Assembly (NCBI GenBank): GCA_945918815.1
Contig: CAMEIU010000024.1
Location: 1 to 17,052, forward strand
Length of the DNA stretch: 17,052 nt
Direction of reading: 5' to 3'
Source of the DNA: an uncultured Clostridia bacterium
Lineage (GTDB): Bacteria; Bacillota; Clostridia; Oscillospirales; Oscillospiraceae
How positions within the stretch are numbered: position 1 is the stretch's first letter; every line of letters starts with the position of its first letter. The notes under the pieces are model-generated. The model saw only the letters and a list, made by a program, of their open reading frames with translations. It did not search any database and was not told the DNA's origin. The translations under genes and the position numbers were made by a program. This document shows, piece by piece, positions 7,913 to 13,967 of the stretch.

Positions 7913-8536
7913 ATGTCTGATATTATGGTCATCGGCGTTGCCGGCGGCACCGGCAGCGGCAAAACCACCCTGGTCAAAAACCTCATCGCTCGCTTCGGCG
8001 ACAATATCACGGTTCTGAGCCATGACAACTATTACAAGGCCCACGACGACATGACCTATGAAGAGCGGAGCCAATTGAACTACGACCATCCCAACGCCTT
8101 TGACACGGACCTGATGATCGAGCATCTTCGGATTTTAAAGCAGGGGAGGCCCATCCACTGCCCCACCTACGACTACACGGTCCACAACCGCAGCTCCGAG
8201 GTCCTGCTGATCCAGCCCACCAAGGTCATCCTGGTGGAGGGCATCCTGATTTTTGAGAACAAGGAGCTCTGCGACGAGATGGACATCAAGATCTTCGTGG
8301 ACGCCGACGCCGACGTGCGCCTGTGCCGCCGCATCAAGCGGGACGTGAAGAAGCGGGGCCGGACCATTGAATCGGTTATCACCCAATATCTCGAAACCGT
8401 CAAGCCCATGCACGAGCAGTTCGTGGAGCCCAGCAAGAAGAACGCCAACCTGGTGGTTCCCGAAGGCGGCAAAAACCTGGTGGCTCTGGAAATGATCATG
8501 GGCCGCATCCAACGCCACATCGACGGCGAAGGATAA
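7913..8536 (+). CDS. udk: Uridine kinase
   Basis: Cytosolic P-loop kinase that phosphorylates uridine and cytidine to UMP and CMP in pyrimidine salvage; 207 residues, full length. The P-loop GGTGSGKTT (11-19) is preceded by a hydrophobic strand. Family signatures follow: SHDNYYKAHDDMTYEERSQ, NYDHPNAFD (substrate binding), PTYDYTVHNRS and VILVEGILIF, with a lid region RLCRRIKRDVKKRGR. AAAGGAGG at 7898-7905 begins at the last base of the pdp stop and fits ATG 7913, so the two genes form one operon. Having both a phosphorylase and a kinase gives two fates for imported uridine: catabolism to ribose-1-phosphate or direct salvage. Identification is secure. Confidence 0.96.
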   Translation: MSDIMVIGVAGGTGSGKTTLVKNLIARFGDNITVLSHDNYYKAHDDMTYEERSQLNYDHPNAFDTDLMIEHLRILKQGRPIHCPTYDYTVHNRSSEVLLIQPTKVILVEGILIFENKELCDEMDIKIFVDADADVRLCRRIKRDVKKRGRTIESVITQYLETVKPMHEQFVEPSKKNANLVVPEGGKNLVALEMIMGRIQRHIDGEG

Positions 8537-8550
8537 CGTACATATTTAAA

Positions 8551-8590
8551 AGCACCCTCGTGCCACCCCGATAGGGGGCACGAGGGTGCT
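8551..8590 (-). terminator. Intrinsic terminator between convergent operons
   Basis: A perfect 14-bp stem (8551-8564 with 8577-8590) encloses a short C/G-rich loop. Read on the minus strand, the stem is followed by TTTTAAATA, so it terminates the TRIC-family gene. On the plus strand the bases after the stem are not T-rich, so udk transcripts are stopped less efficiently, if at all. Confidence 0.8.
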
Positions 8591-8615
8591 GTCTATGCTT
8601 CAAATCATCTGTCAA

Positions 8616-9260
8616 TTACTCCGCGTGGGGCAGGTTCCAGCGGTATTTGGTGGCCAGCATTCGGATGGCGAACACCACGGCGATCTCCACGGCGGTAGCG
8701 GGCAGCTCGTCGAGGCCAAGACGGTAGAGAATCAGGTACAGGCAGCCGCCGATGAGGGCCGCCACGGCGTAGATGTGCTTGACCAGCACCATGGGCATCC
8801 GGTGGACAAACAGGTCCCGGAGGACGCCGCCGCCCACGCCGGTGAGCATGCCCAGGAACACCAGGAAAAAGCCGTTGCCGCCGTAGCCCGCGTTGATTCC
8901 GGCCTGGACGCCGGCGGCCACGAAGGAGCCGAGACCCAGGGCGTCGAAAATATTGGCGACGGTCTCGATTTTCAGCTCCTTGGCGTAAAACCGGCCCTTG
9001 AGCCGCCAGTCGGCCAGGAACAGAATCAGCGCAGTCACGCAGGACACCAGCACATATTGATAGCTCCGGAACATCATGGGCGGCACATAGCCGATGATCA
9101 CGTCCCGGATGGCGCCGCCGCCCAAAGCCGTGACCACGGCGATGAACATGACGCCGAACAGGTCCAGCTTGTACTTGAGGCCGGTCATGGTGCCGGAGAC
9201 CGAGAAGGCCACCAGGCCGAACATTTCAATGATATAAAAGGGCAGGTCCGTGATGGTCAC
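8616..9260 (-). CDS. TRIC/UPF0126 family membrane protein (YadS/YicG-like cation channel family)
   Basis: Integral membrane protein of 214 residues, normal for the bacterial UPF0126 family, related to trimeric intracellular cation (TRIC) channels. Two internal repeats are visible, each carrying the same glycine-rich motif: GGGAIRDVIIGYVP (48-60) and GGGVLRDLFVHRMP (143-156). They are separated and flanked by hydrophobic helices, about seven in all. Relatives conduct monovalent cations, but the physiological role in this organism is not evident from the sequence. The start is GTG at 9260, overlapping the TGA of the upstream NUDIX-DUF523 gene (GTGA), so translation is probably coupled. A strong terminator lies just beyond its stop. 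The family call is solid; ion selectivity is unknown. Confidence 0.9.
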   Translation of the reverse strand: MTITDLPFYIIEMFGLVAFSVSGTMTGLKYKLDLFGVMFIAVVTALGGGAIRDVIIGYVPPMMFRSYQYVLVSCVTALILFLADWRLKGRFYAKELKIETVANIFDALGLGSFVAAGVQAGINAGYGGNGFFLVFLGMLTGVGGGVLRDLFVHRMPMVLVKHIYAVAALIGGCLYLILYRLGLDELPATAVEIAVVFAIRMLATKYRWNLPHAE

Positions 9261-10192
9261 AGCAGTTCCTCCACCTGGCTCTCTCCGTATACCTGCAAGC
9301 CGTTTTCTTTCAGCAGGGCTGCCGTCACGCCGTTGCCTGCCGTCAGAGCGCCGGAGAAGGTTCCGTCGTAGACCGTCCCGCTGCCGCAGCTGGGGCTGCG
9401 CTCCTTCAAAAGGGCCTTCCGGCAGCCGAACAGCCGGGCCAAACGCAATGCCTCTTCCGCGCCGCGGGTATAGGCGGCGGTCACGTCCCGGCCGTCTCTG
9501 GTTATCACCTGACCGGAAACGCGCTCCGACGGTGTTCTGGGCGTGGGCAGGCCGCCCAGCTGCTCGGGGCAGACGGGAATCAGCTGATACCGTTCCATCA
9601 ATTCCGTCAGACCGGCCAGCGGCTTGCTCTGCCCGTCATAGCGGCAGGCCGCGCCCAGCAGGCAGGCCGAGACCAGCAGCGGTTCCTGGAGTGCGCCCGT
9701 AGGGGCAGCGATCAGCCGCCCGTTTTGCAGCGGTCTTCCGTTTAAAACCGCCTCCGTCAACCGGTCGCCGTCGTAAGTCAATTTCAGGGAAAAGAACGGC
9801 GCGTCCTGGTCCAGGAGCTTCAGAAAGATCTTGTCTCCCTCCCAGAGGGTCAGCTCCAGGAGCCGCTCCTTTTCAATCCATTCCAGGTCCCCTTCGTCGC
9901 AGGTTTTCAGGGTCCCCGTGAATCCGTCGGCGGTGAACAGATGCATGTACTCCGCCTCGGCGTCCGCCGCGGAGAGGAAGGTGACGATGCCGCGGTACCG
10001 CCAGCGGATCAGGGTCAGGCCGGTTTCCTCCCGGGCCTCCCGCAGCAGGCAGTCCTCGGGGCTCTCGCCGGTCTCAAATTTTCCGCCGATGCCGATCCAC
10101 TTGTCGTGGTTCACGTCGTTCTTTTTCTTCACCCGATGGAGCATCAGGTACTTGCCGTCCTGCTCGATATAGCAAAGCGTGGTATTCAGCAT
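9257..10192 (-). CDS. NUDIX hydrolase-DUF523 fusion protein
   Basis: Two-domain cytosolic protein of 311 residues. Residues 1-135 form a MutT-like NUDIX domain with a complete box: G37, E43 and REAREETGL (51-59). It is likely an 8-oxo-dGTP or related nucleotide pyrophosphatase. After a short linker, residues 172-311 are a full DUF523 domain: VSACLLGAACRYDG, VCPEQLGGLPTPR, VTAAYTRGAEEA, LLKERSPSCGSGTVYDG and GVTAALL, with cysteines at 177, 183, 208 and 269. DUF523 has no settled function; its conserved cysteines suggest metal or redox chemistry. ATG 10192 is preferred because GGGAGGG lies six bases upstream; an in-frame ATG at 10207 has no good site. The gene overlaps the next one by GTGA. The fusion implies that the two activities act on one substrate or stress response, which is inference. 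Confidence 0.9.
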   Translation of the reverse strand: MLNTTLCYIEQDGKYLMLHRVKKKNDVNHDKWIGIGGKFETGESPEDCLLREAREETGLTLIRWRYRGIVTFLSAADAEAEYMHLFTADGFTGTLKTCDEGDLEWIEKERLLELTLWEGDKIFLKLLDQDAPFFSLKLTYDGDRLTEAVLNGRPLQNGRLIAAPTGALQEPLLVSACLLGAACRYDGQSKPLAGLTELMERYQLIPVCPEQLGGLPTPRTPSERVSGQVITRDGRDVTAAYTRGAEEALRLARLFGCRKALLKERSPSCGSGTVYDGTFSGALTAGNGVTAALLKENGLQVYGESQVEELL

Positions 10193-10225
10193 GGAATGCC
10201 CTCCCATCCAGCTTTTTGCAGTTCG

Positions 10226-10254
10226 ATTTTAGCATGTCCGCCGGAGAAAGACAA
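10226..10254 (-). promoter_or_regulatory. Sigma-A promoter for the NUDIX-DUF523 / TRIC operon
   Basis: On the minus strand, TTGTCT (10254-10249), a 17-base spacer and TAAAAT (10231-10226) with an upstream TG (TGCTAAAAT, extended -10) form a good vegetative promoter about 30 bases before the ATG at 10192. Confidence 0.75.
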
Positions 10255-10309
10255 GCGGGGAATGAAAAAATCCACAATTTTTCGCACCATTTCTTGGAGG
10301 AAATGTGAG

Positions 10310-10338
10310 TTGAGAGACAGCCCCCGGTATGTTAGAAT
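10310..10338 (+). promoter_or_regulatory. Strong sigma-A promoter for the UgpC-type ATPase gene
   Basis: TTGAGA (10310-10315), 17-base spacer, TAGAAT (10333-10338) with an extended -10 TG at 10330-10331. Predicted transcription start near 10345 gives a leader of about 180 nt. It is divergent from the promoter at 10226-10254. Confidence 0.8.
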
Positions 10339-10353
10339 ATCCTCGTATTATAG

Positions 10354-10514
10354 CCGCAGTGCGTTACTCCACAGAATAGCCCACTGCGGGGAAAAAAAGG
10401 AGGATAAACCATCAACCGTTTGACTAACGGTGCGGCAGTGTGGAGACCTGTCGCAATGCGGCGTCTGCCAAAGCGCGGGGCCGTGAGATCACAGCTTGCG
10501 GAGGCACTGTGATC
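10354..10514 (+). promoter_or_regulatory. Structured 5' leader with four consecutive hairpins
   Basis: Between the promoter and the ATPase gene there are four inverted repeats in a row. They are CCGCAGTG/CACTGCGG (10354-10361 with 10382-10389), ACCGTT/AACGGT (10415-10420 with 10426-10431), GGCAG/CTGCC (10434-10438 with 10465-10469, enclosing a GTCGC/GCGGC stem) and GATCACAG/CTGTGATC (10487-10494 with 10507-10514). An AAGGAGG at about 10398-10404 is not followed by a usable start codon. No intrinsic terminator is visible, so if regulatory it would act on translation or stability. It matches no RNA class that I can name with confidence. Confidence 0.5.
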
Positions 10515-10527
10515 ATAGTCGGAGCAC

Positions 10528-11733
10528 ATGGCAAAAGTAATTCTGAAAAACGTCAAGAAGATCTACCCCTTCGTCAGCGGCGAGGAAAAGTCCAAGAAGA
10601 AGAAAAAGAAGGACGACGCGCCTGAGAAGCCCAAGGCCAATCTGCAGATCACCGATAAGGGTGTTGTTGCGGTGCAGGAATTCAACCTGGAAATCGCGGA
10701 CAAGGAATTTATCGTTCTGGTCGGCCCCTCTGGCTGCGGTAAGTCCACCACCCTTCGCATGGTCGCTGGCTTGGAAGAGATCACCGAAGGCGAGCTGTGG
10801 ATCGGCGACAAGCTGGTCAACGACGTGGCCCCCAAGGACCGCGATATCGCCATGGTCTTCCAGAACTACGCGCTGTATCCCCATATGACCGTGTATGACA
10901 ATATGGCATTCTCCCTGAAACTGAAAAAGACTCCGAAGGATGAGATCGACCGCAAGGTCCGTGAAGCAGCTGAGATCCTGGACATCACCCAGTATCTGGA
11001 CCGCAAGCCCAAGGCTCTGTCCGGCGGCCAGCGGCAGCGTGTCGCCATCGGCCGCGCCATCGTCCGTGATCCCGCCGTCTTCCTGATGGACGAGCCTCTG
11101 TCCAATCTGGACGCCAAGCTCCGCAACCAGATGCGTGCTGAGATCATCAAGCTGCGCCAGAAGATCAACACCACCTTCATTTATGTTACCCATGACCAGA
11201 CCGAGGCCATGACCCTGGGCGACCGTATCGTCATCATGCGTGACGGCTTCATCCAGCAGATCGGCACCCCCCAGGAAGTGTTCGACCATCCCGCCAACCT
11301 GTTCGTCGCCGGCTTCATCGGAACCCCGCAGATGAACTTCTTCGACGCCCAGCTGGAAAAGGACGCCAAGGGCTACTATGTCTCTGTCTGCGGCACCCGC
11401 ATCGAGCTGCCCGAGGAGAAACAGGCTGCCCTGAAGGCCAAAAGCGTCGAGCCGCAGGCCATCACCCTGGGCATCCGTCCCGACCACATCGTCCTGTGCG
11501 CGGACAACGCCCCCGGCGCCATCGCCGCCACGGTCGACGTCACCGAGCTCATGGGCTCCACCATCCATATGCACGTCAACATGGAAGGCAGGGACGGCAT
11601 CGTGATCCTGCCCACCATCGATCTGTCCAGCGAGCAGAAGAACAACGTCGGCTTCGGCTCCAAGATCGACATCACCTTCGGCGGCAATGTGGTCCACATG
11701 TTCAGCAAGGAAACCGAGAAGAACCTCATCTAA
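10528..11733 (+). CDS. ugpC: Sugar-type ABC transporter ATP-binding protein (UgpC/MsmX/MsiK family) with lysine-rich insertion
   Basis: Cytoplasmic ATPase of CUT1-type carbohydrate importers; 401 residues. Walker A is GPSGCGKST (66-74), the signature LSGGQRQRVAIGRA begins at 164, Walker B is VFLMDEPLSNLDAKLR (184-199), and the switch histidine is at 222. A C-terminal OB/TOBE-like regulatory domain follows residue 245. No permease or sugar-binding protein is nearby, so it probably serves several importers, as MsmX or MsiK does. Unusual: between strand 1 (VKKIYPF) and the conserved GVVAVQEFNLEI there is an extra ~30-residue insertion (about 15-45) rich in lysine (SGEEKSKKKKKKDDAPEK). The start at ATG 10528 has GGAG only three bases upstream. 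Flanked by a strong promoter with a structured leader and by a strong terminator, the gene is monocistronic and likely highly expressed. Confidence 0.93.
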   Translation: MAKVILKNVKKIYPFVSGEEKSKKKKKKDDAPEKPKANLQITDKGVVAVQEFNLEIADKEFIVLVGPSGCGKSTTLRMVAGLEEITEGELWIGDKLVNDVAPKDRDIAMVFQNYALYPHMTVYDNMAFSLKLKKTPKDEIDRKVREAAEILDITQYLDRKPKALSGGQRQRVAIGRAIVRDPAVFLMDEPLSNLDAKLRNQMRAEIIKLRQKINTTFIYVTHDQTEAMTLGDRIVIMRDGFIQQIGTPQEVFDHPANLFVAGFIGTPQMNFFDAQLEKDAKGYYVSVCGTRIELPEEKQAALKAKSVEPQAITLGIRPDHIVLCADNAPGAIAATVDVTELMGSTIHMHVNMEGRDGIVILPTIDLSSEQKNNVGFGSKIDITFGGNVVHMFSKETEKNLI

Positions 11734-11747
11734 TTTCATACAAAATC

Positions 11748-11780
11748 AACCCGGCATGGCCAAAGCCATGCCGGGTTTTT
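11748..11780 (+). terminator. Rho-independent terminator of the UgpC-type ATPase gene
   Basis: AACCCGGCATGGC (11748-11760) and GCCATGCCGGGTT (11765-11777) form a perfect 13-bp stem with a CAAA loop, ending in TTTTT (11776-11780). Confidence 0.95.
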
Positions 11781-11794
11781 CCGATTCTGCGTCC

Positions 11795-11978
11795 CCCGGC
11801 TTCGTCCGGGATGGAAGAAAATTTTATCATGGGCCTTCGGAGAATCCCTGAAACTTGCAGAAAGAAACATGCGGCGCCAGGTACGAAGCCTGGCGCTTGC
11901 GCTTTGTAAAACAGTTAATTTAAACAAATATTTGAAGGTAAATTGTTTAAGTTGACCAACATATTGTCATTATTGTCA
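11795..11978 (+). other. AT-rich intergenic region with small inverted and direct repeats upstream of amt
   Basis: This gene-free stretch holds CCCGG/CCGGG around a CTTCGT loop (11795-11810) and a perfect 8-bp stem GCGCCAGG/CCTGGCGC (11874-11896). It also has an 8-bp A/T palindrome TTAAACAA/TTGTTTAA (11920-11927 with 11943-11950) and the direct repeat TATTGTCA twice, nine bases apart (11962-11969 and 11971-11978). From about 11905 to 12020 it is much more AT-rich than the rest of the window. The A/T palindrome and direct repeats are candidate regulator-binding sites for amt. I could not fix a convincing -35/-10 pair or a sigma-54 -24/-12 box. Confidence 0.35.
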
Positions 11979-12017
11979 ATTGAAAAAAATAAAGATTGTT
12001 GATAAAGCCTAAATAAC

Positions 12018-12063
12018 AAAAGTCAAGGGATTAGATAAAAAACGTTGCAGTCCCTTGGCTTTT
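12018..12063 (+). terminator. Terminator-like stem (possible attenuator) immediately before amt
   Basis: Bases 12018-12030 (AAAAGTCAAGGGA) pair with 12051-12063 (TCCCTTGGCTTTT) over 13 positions with one G-T, around a 20-base loop, followed by ACTGTTTTT and then the amt ribosome binding site. It lies between the AT-rich putative regulatory region and the start codon, so it may be a transcription attenuator in the amt leader rather than the end of an upstream unit. The upstream gene already has its own strong terminator. Confidence 0.6.
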
Positions 12064-12086
12064 ACTGTTTTTAAGGAGGGAAGAGA

Positions 12087-13757
12087 ATGGATATGTCAGT
12101 ATGGTTTTTGGTCGGTGCAATTTTGGTGTTTTTCATGCAGTGCGGCTTTGCCATGGTAGAGACCGGCTTTACCCGGGCAAAGAACGCCGGAAATATCATC
12201 ATGAAAAACCTGATGGATTTCTGCATTGGCACTTTGGTTTTTATGTTCCTGGGCTACGGCATCATGAACAGTGAGAACTATTTCTTCGGACTGATTGGCA
12301 TGCCGGAGTATCAGCTGTTCACCGATTTCTACAATTTCGATTGGTCGAACTTCTTTTTCCAGCTGGTCTTCTGCGCTACCGCCGCAACGATCGTGTCCGG
12401 CGCCATGGCCGAACGAACCAAGTTCCTGTCGTACTGCGTTTACTCTGCCGTCATCAGCGCAGTTGTTTACCCCATCGAGGCCGGTTGGGTATGGAACGCA
12501 CAGGGCTGGCTTGCAAATCTTGGCTTCGTGGATTTCGCAGGGTCTACTGTGATCCATATGGTCGGCGGAATTGCGGCGCTCATCGGCGCCATCGTCCTTG
12601 GGCCGCGGATTGGCAAGTATACAAAGAAGAAAGACGGCACTGTCGAGGTTCATGCGATTCCGGGCCACTCTTTGACCTTGGGCGCTCTGGGCTGCTTTAT
12701 CCTGTGGTTCTGCTGGTATGGGTTCAATGGGGCAGCTGCCTCCGACCTGCCGCAAATGGCTTGGATTCTGGGCAATACGACCATTGCGCCTGCCGCAGCC
12801 ACCGTGTCCTGTATGATTTTCACCTGGATCAAGAATGGCAAGCCCGATGTTTCCATGTGCCTGAATGCTTCCCTGGCCGGACTGGTTGCGATTACCGCTC
12901 CCTGCGCCACCGTGGATGCTTTGGGCGCGCTGATCATTGGTATTGTGGCAGGTATTCTGGTGGATGTCGCGGTGGAGGTTCTGGACTTCAAGCTGCATAT
13001 TGACGACCCTGTCGGTGCGGTTGGCGTGCACTGTGTCAACGGCATTTGGGGCACTGTGGCAGAGGGATTGTTCAATACGGAAAGCGGCCTGTTCTATGGC
13101 GGCGGCTTTGCCCATTTGGGAGTTCAGGTTCTTGGCTTTGTCTCCGTCGCGGGCTATACTGCCGTTGTTATGTTCGCTGTGTTTTCCATCATCAAGCGCA
13201 CGGTCGGGCTTCGGGCCAGCGCTGAGGAAGAAATCATGGGCCTGGATATTACCGAGCATGGTCTGACTTCCGCGTATGCAGATTTTCTGCCCTCCTATCC
13301 CGGCACCATTGGCGGCGAGGGCGGCGTGAAATCTGTAGATATCTCGGACATTGCGCCCATGGAACTTGTCCCGCATCTGTCTACCGACACGGGCAGCGAG
13401 AAGCTGACCAAGGTGTCCATCATCTGCAAAGAGGAGCGTTTCCCCATTCTGCGTGACACCATGGCGGCATTGGGCATCACCGGCATGACGGTATCCAATG
13501 TCATGGGCTGCGGCGAGCAGCTGGGCAAAACCGGCCAGTACCGCGGCGTGGAAATGAGCATGAACTTCTTCCCCAAGGTGCAGGTGGACATTGTGGTTTC
13601 CAAGATCAGCCCGGCGATCGTCGTCGCTGCCGCACAGAAGGCGCTGCGCACAGGCGGTGAGGGCGATGGAAAGATCTTCGTTTACAATGTGGAAAACGTG
13701 ATCAAGGTCCGCACCGGAGAGAAGGATTATGATGCGCTGCAGGATTCTGCAAGCTAA
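12087..13757 (+). CDS. amt: Ammonium transporter Amt fused to a C-terminal P-II (GlnB/GlnK-like) domain
   Basis: Inner-membrane ammonium channel carrying its own nitrogen-status sensor; 556 residues against roughly 400-450 for plain Amt. Residues 1-~400 are the Amt fold. It has the twin pore histidines H157 (DFAGSTVIHMVGG) and H315 (GVHCVNGIWGT), the AER motif at 108-110 and WYGFNGAA, with about 11 membrane helices. Residues ~438-551 are a complete P-II domain: GITGMTVSNVMGCGEQLG, the T-loop TGQYRGVEMSMNFFPK and GEGDGKIFVYNVENVIKVRTGE. Counting against E. coli GlnB, Q39, Y46, R47, K58, K90 and R103 are kept (Q478, Y485, R486, K497, K529, R542). The uridylylated Y51 is M490, K40 is L479 and R101 is K540. 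Stand-alone GlnK blocks AmtB by inserting R47 in the pore; here the plug is tethered. The gene is less GC-rich than its neighbours. A good AGGAGG precedes ATG 12087. Confidence 0.95.
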   Translation: MDMSVWFLVGAILVFFMQCGFAMVETGFTRAKNAGNIIMKNLMDFCIGTLVFMFLGYGIMNSENYFFGLIGMPEYQLFTDFYNFDWSNFFFQLVFCATAATIVSGAMAERTKFLSYCVYSAVISAVVYPIEAGWVWNAQGWLANLGFVDFAGSTVIHMVGGIAALIGAIVLGPRIGKYTKKKDGTVEVHAIPGHSLTLGALGCFILWFCWYGFNGAAASDLPQMAWILGNTTIAPAAATVSCMIFTWIKNGKPDVSMCLNASLAGLVAITAPCATVDALGALIIGIVAGILVDVAVEVLDFKLHIDDPVGAVGVHCVNGIWGTVAEGLFNTESGLFYGGGFAHLGVQVLGFVSVAGYTAVVMFAVFSIIKRTVGLRASAEEEIMGLDITEHGLTSAYADFLPSYPGTIGGEGGVKSVDISDIAPMELVPHLSTDTGSEKLTKVSIICKEERFPILRDTMAALGITGMTVSNVMGCGEQLGKTGQYRGVEMSMNFFPKVQVDIVVSKISPAIVVAAAQKALRTGGEGDGKIFVYNVENVIKVRTGEKDYDALQDSAS

Positions 13758-13890
13758 GGATGCGCCGTACCGCTTCCGGCTGAAATTCCCGCATCGGAAA
13801 TTCCGTGCGCTGCACAGGATCGCAGGAACCCGATAAAAGGTGTGCAAAGCTTGCATCCTGTTCAAGACCCCCGCATAGGGAATAAAGGGA

Positions 13891-13940
13891 ACCCCATAGC
13901 GTCATACATGCAAAACCATGACGACGCTATGGGGTCCTTT
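13891..13940. terminator. Bidirectional terminator between amt and the cysteine desulfurase gene
   Basis: ACCCCATAGCGTC (13891-13903) and GACGCTATGGGGT (13923-13935) form a perfect 13-bp stem; CCTTTTC follows on the plus strand, and TCCCTTTATT follows on the minus strand. The two genes converge on it. The 130 bases between amt and this stem hold nothing else that I can identify. Confidence 0.85.
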
Positions 13941-13967
13941 TCTGCCTGCACGGCATTCCGGACGCCG

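Noticed and set aside
8586..9371. 261-codon plus-strand frame over the TRIC-family gene
   Set aside because: Antisense to a conserved membrane protein; His/Gly/Gln-rich translation typical of a shadow frame.
10398..10425. AAGGAGG in the ugpC leader as the start of a small gene
   Set aside because: No ATG, GTG or TTG lies at workable distance; the first TTG is about 16 bases away and is followed by few codons of interest.
10440..10625. Possible leader peptide starting at GTG 10440
   Set aside because: No ribosome binding site in front, overlaps the ATPase gene out of frame by nearly 100 bases, and carries no runs of regulatory codons.
11790..11900. ANTAR-target two-hairpin antiterminator before amt
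   Set aside because: The two small stems have 6- and 7-base loops that do not carry the A1/G4 hexaloop pattern expected for these elements.
12096..13865. 589-codon minus-strand frame over amt
   Set aside because: Mirror of the Amt-P-II coding sequence; no domain and no initiation signal.
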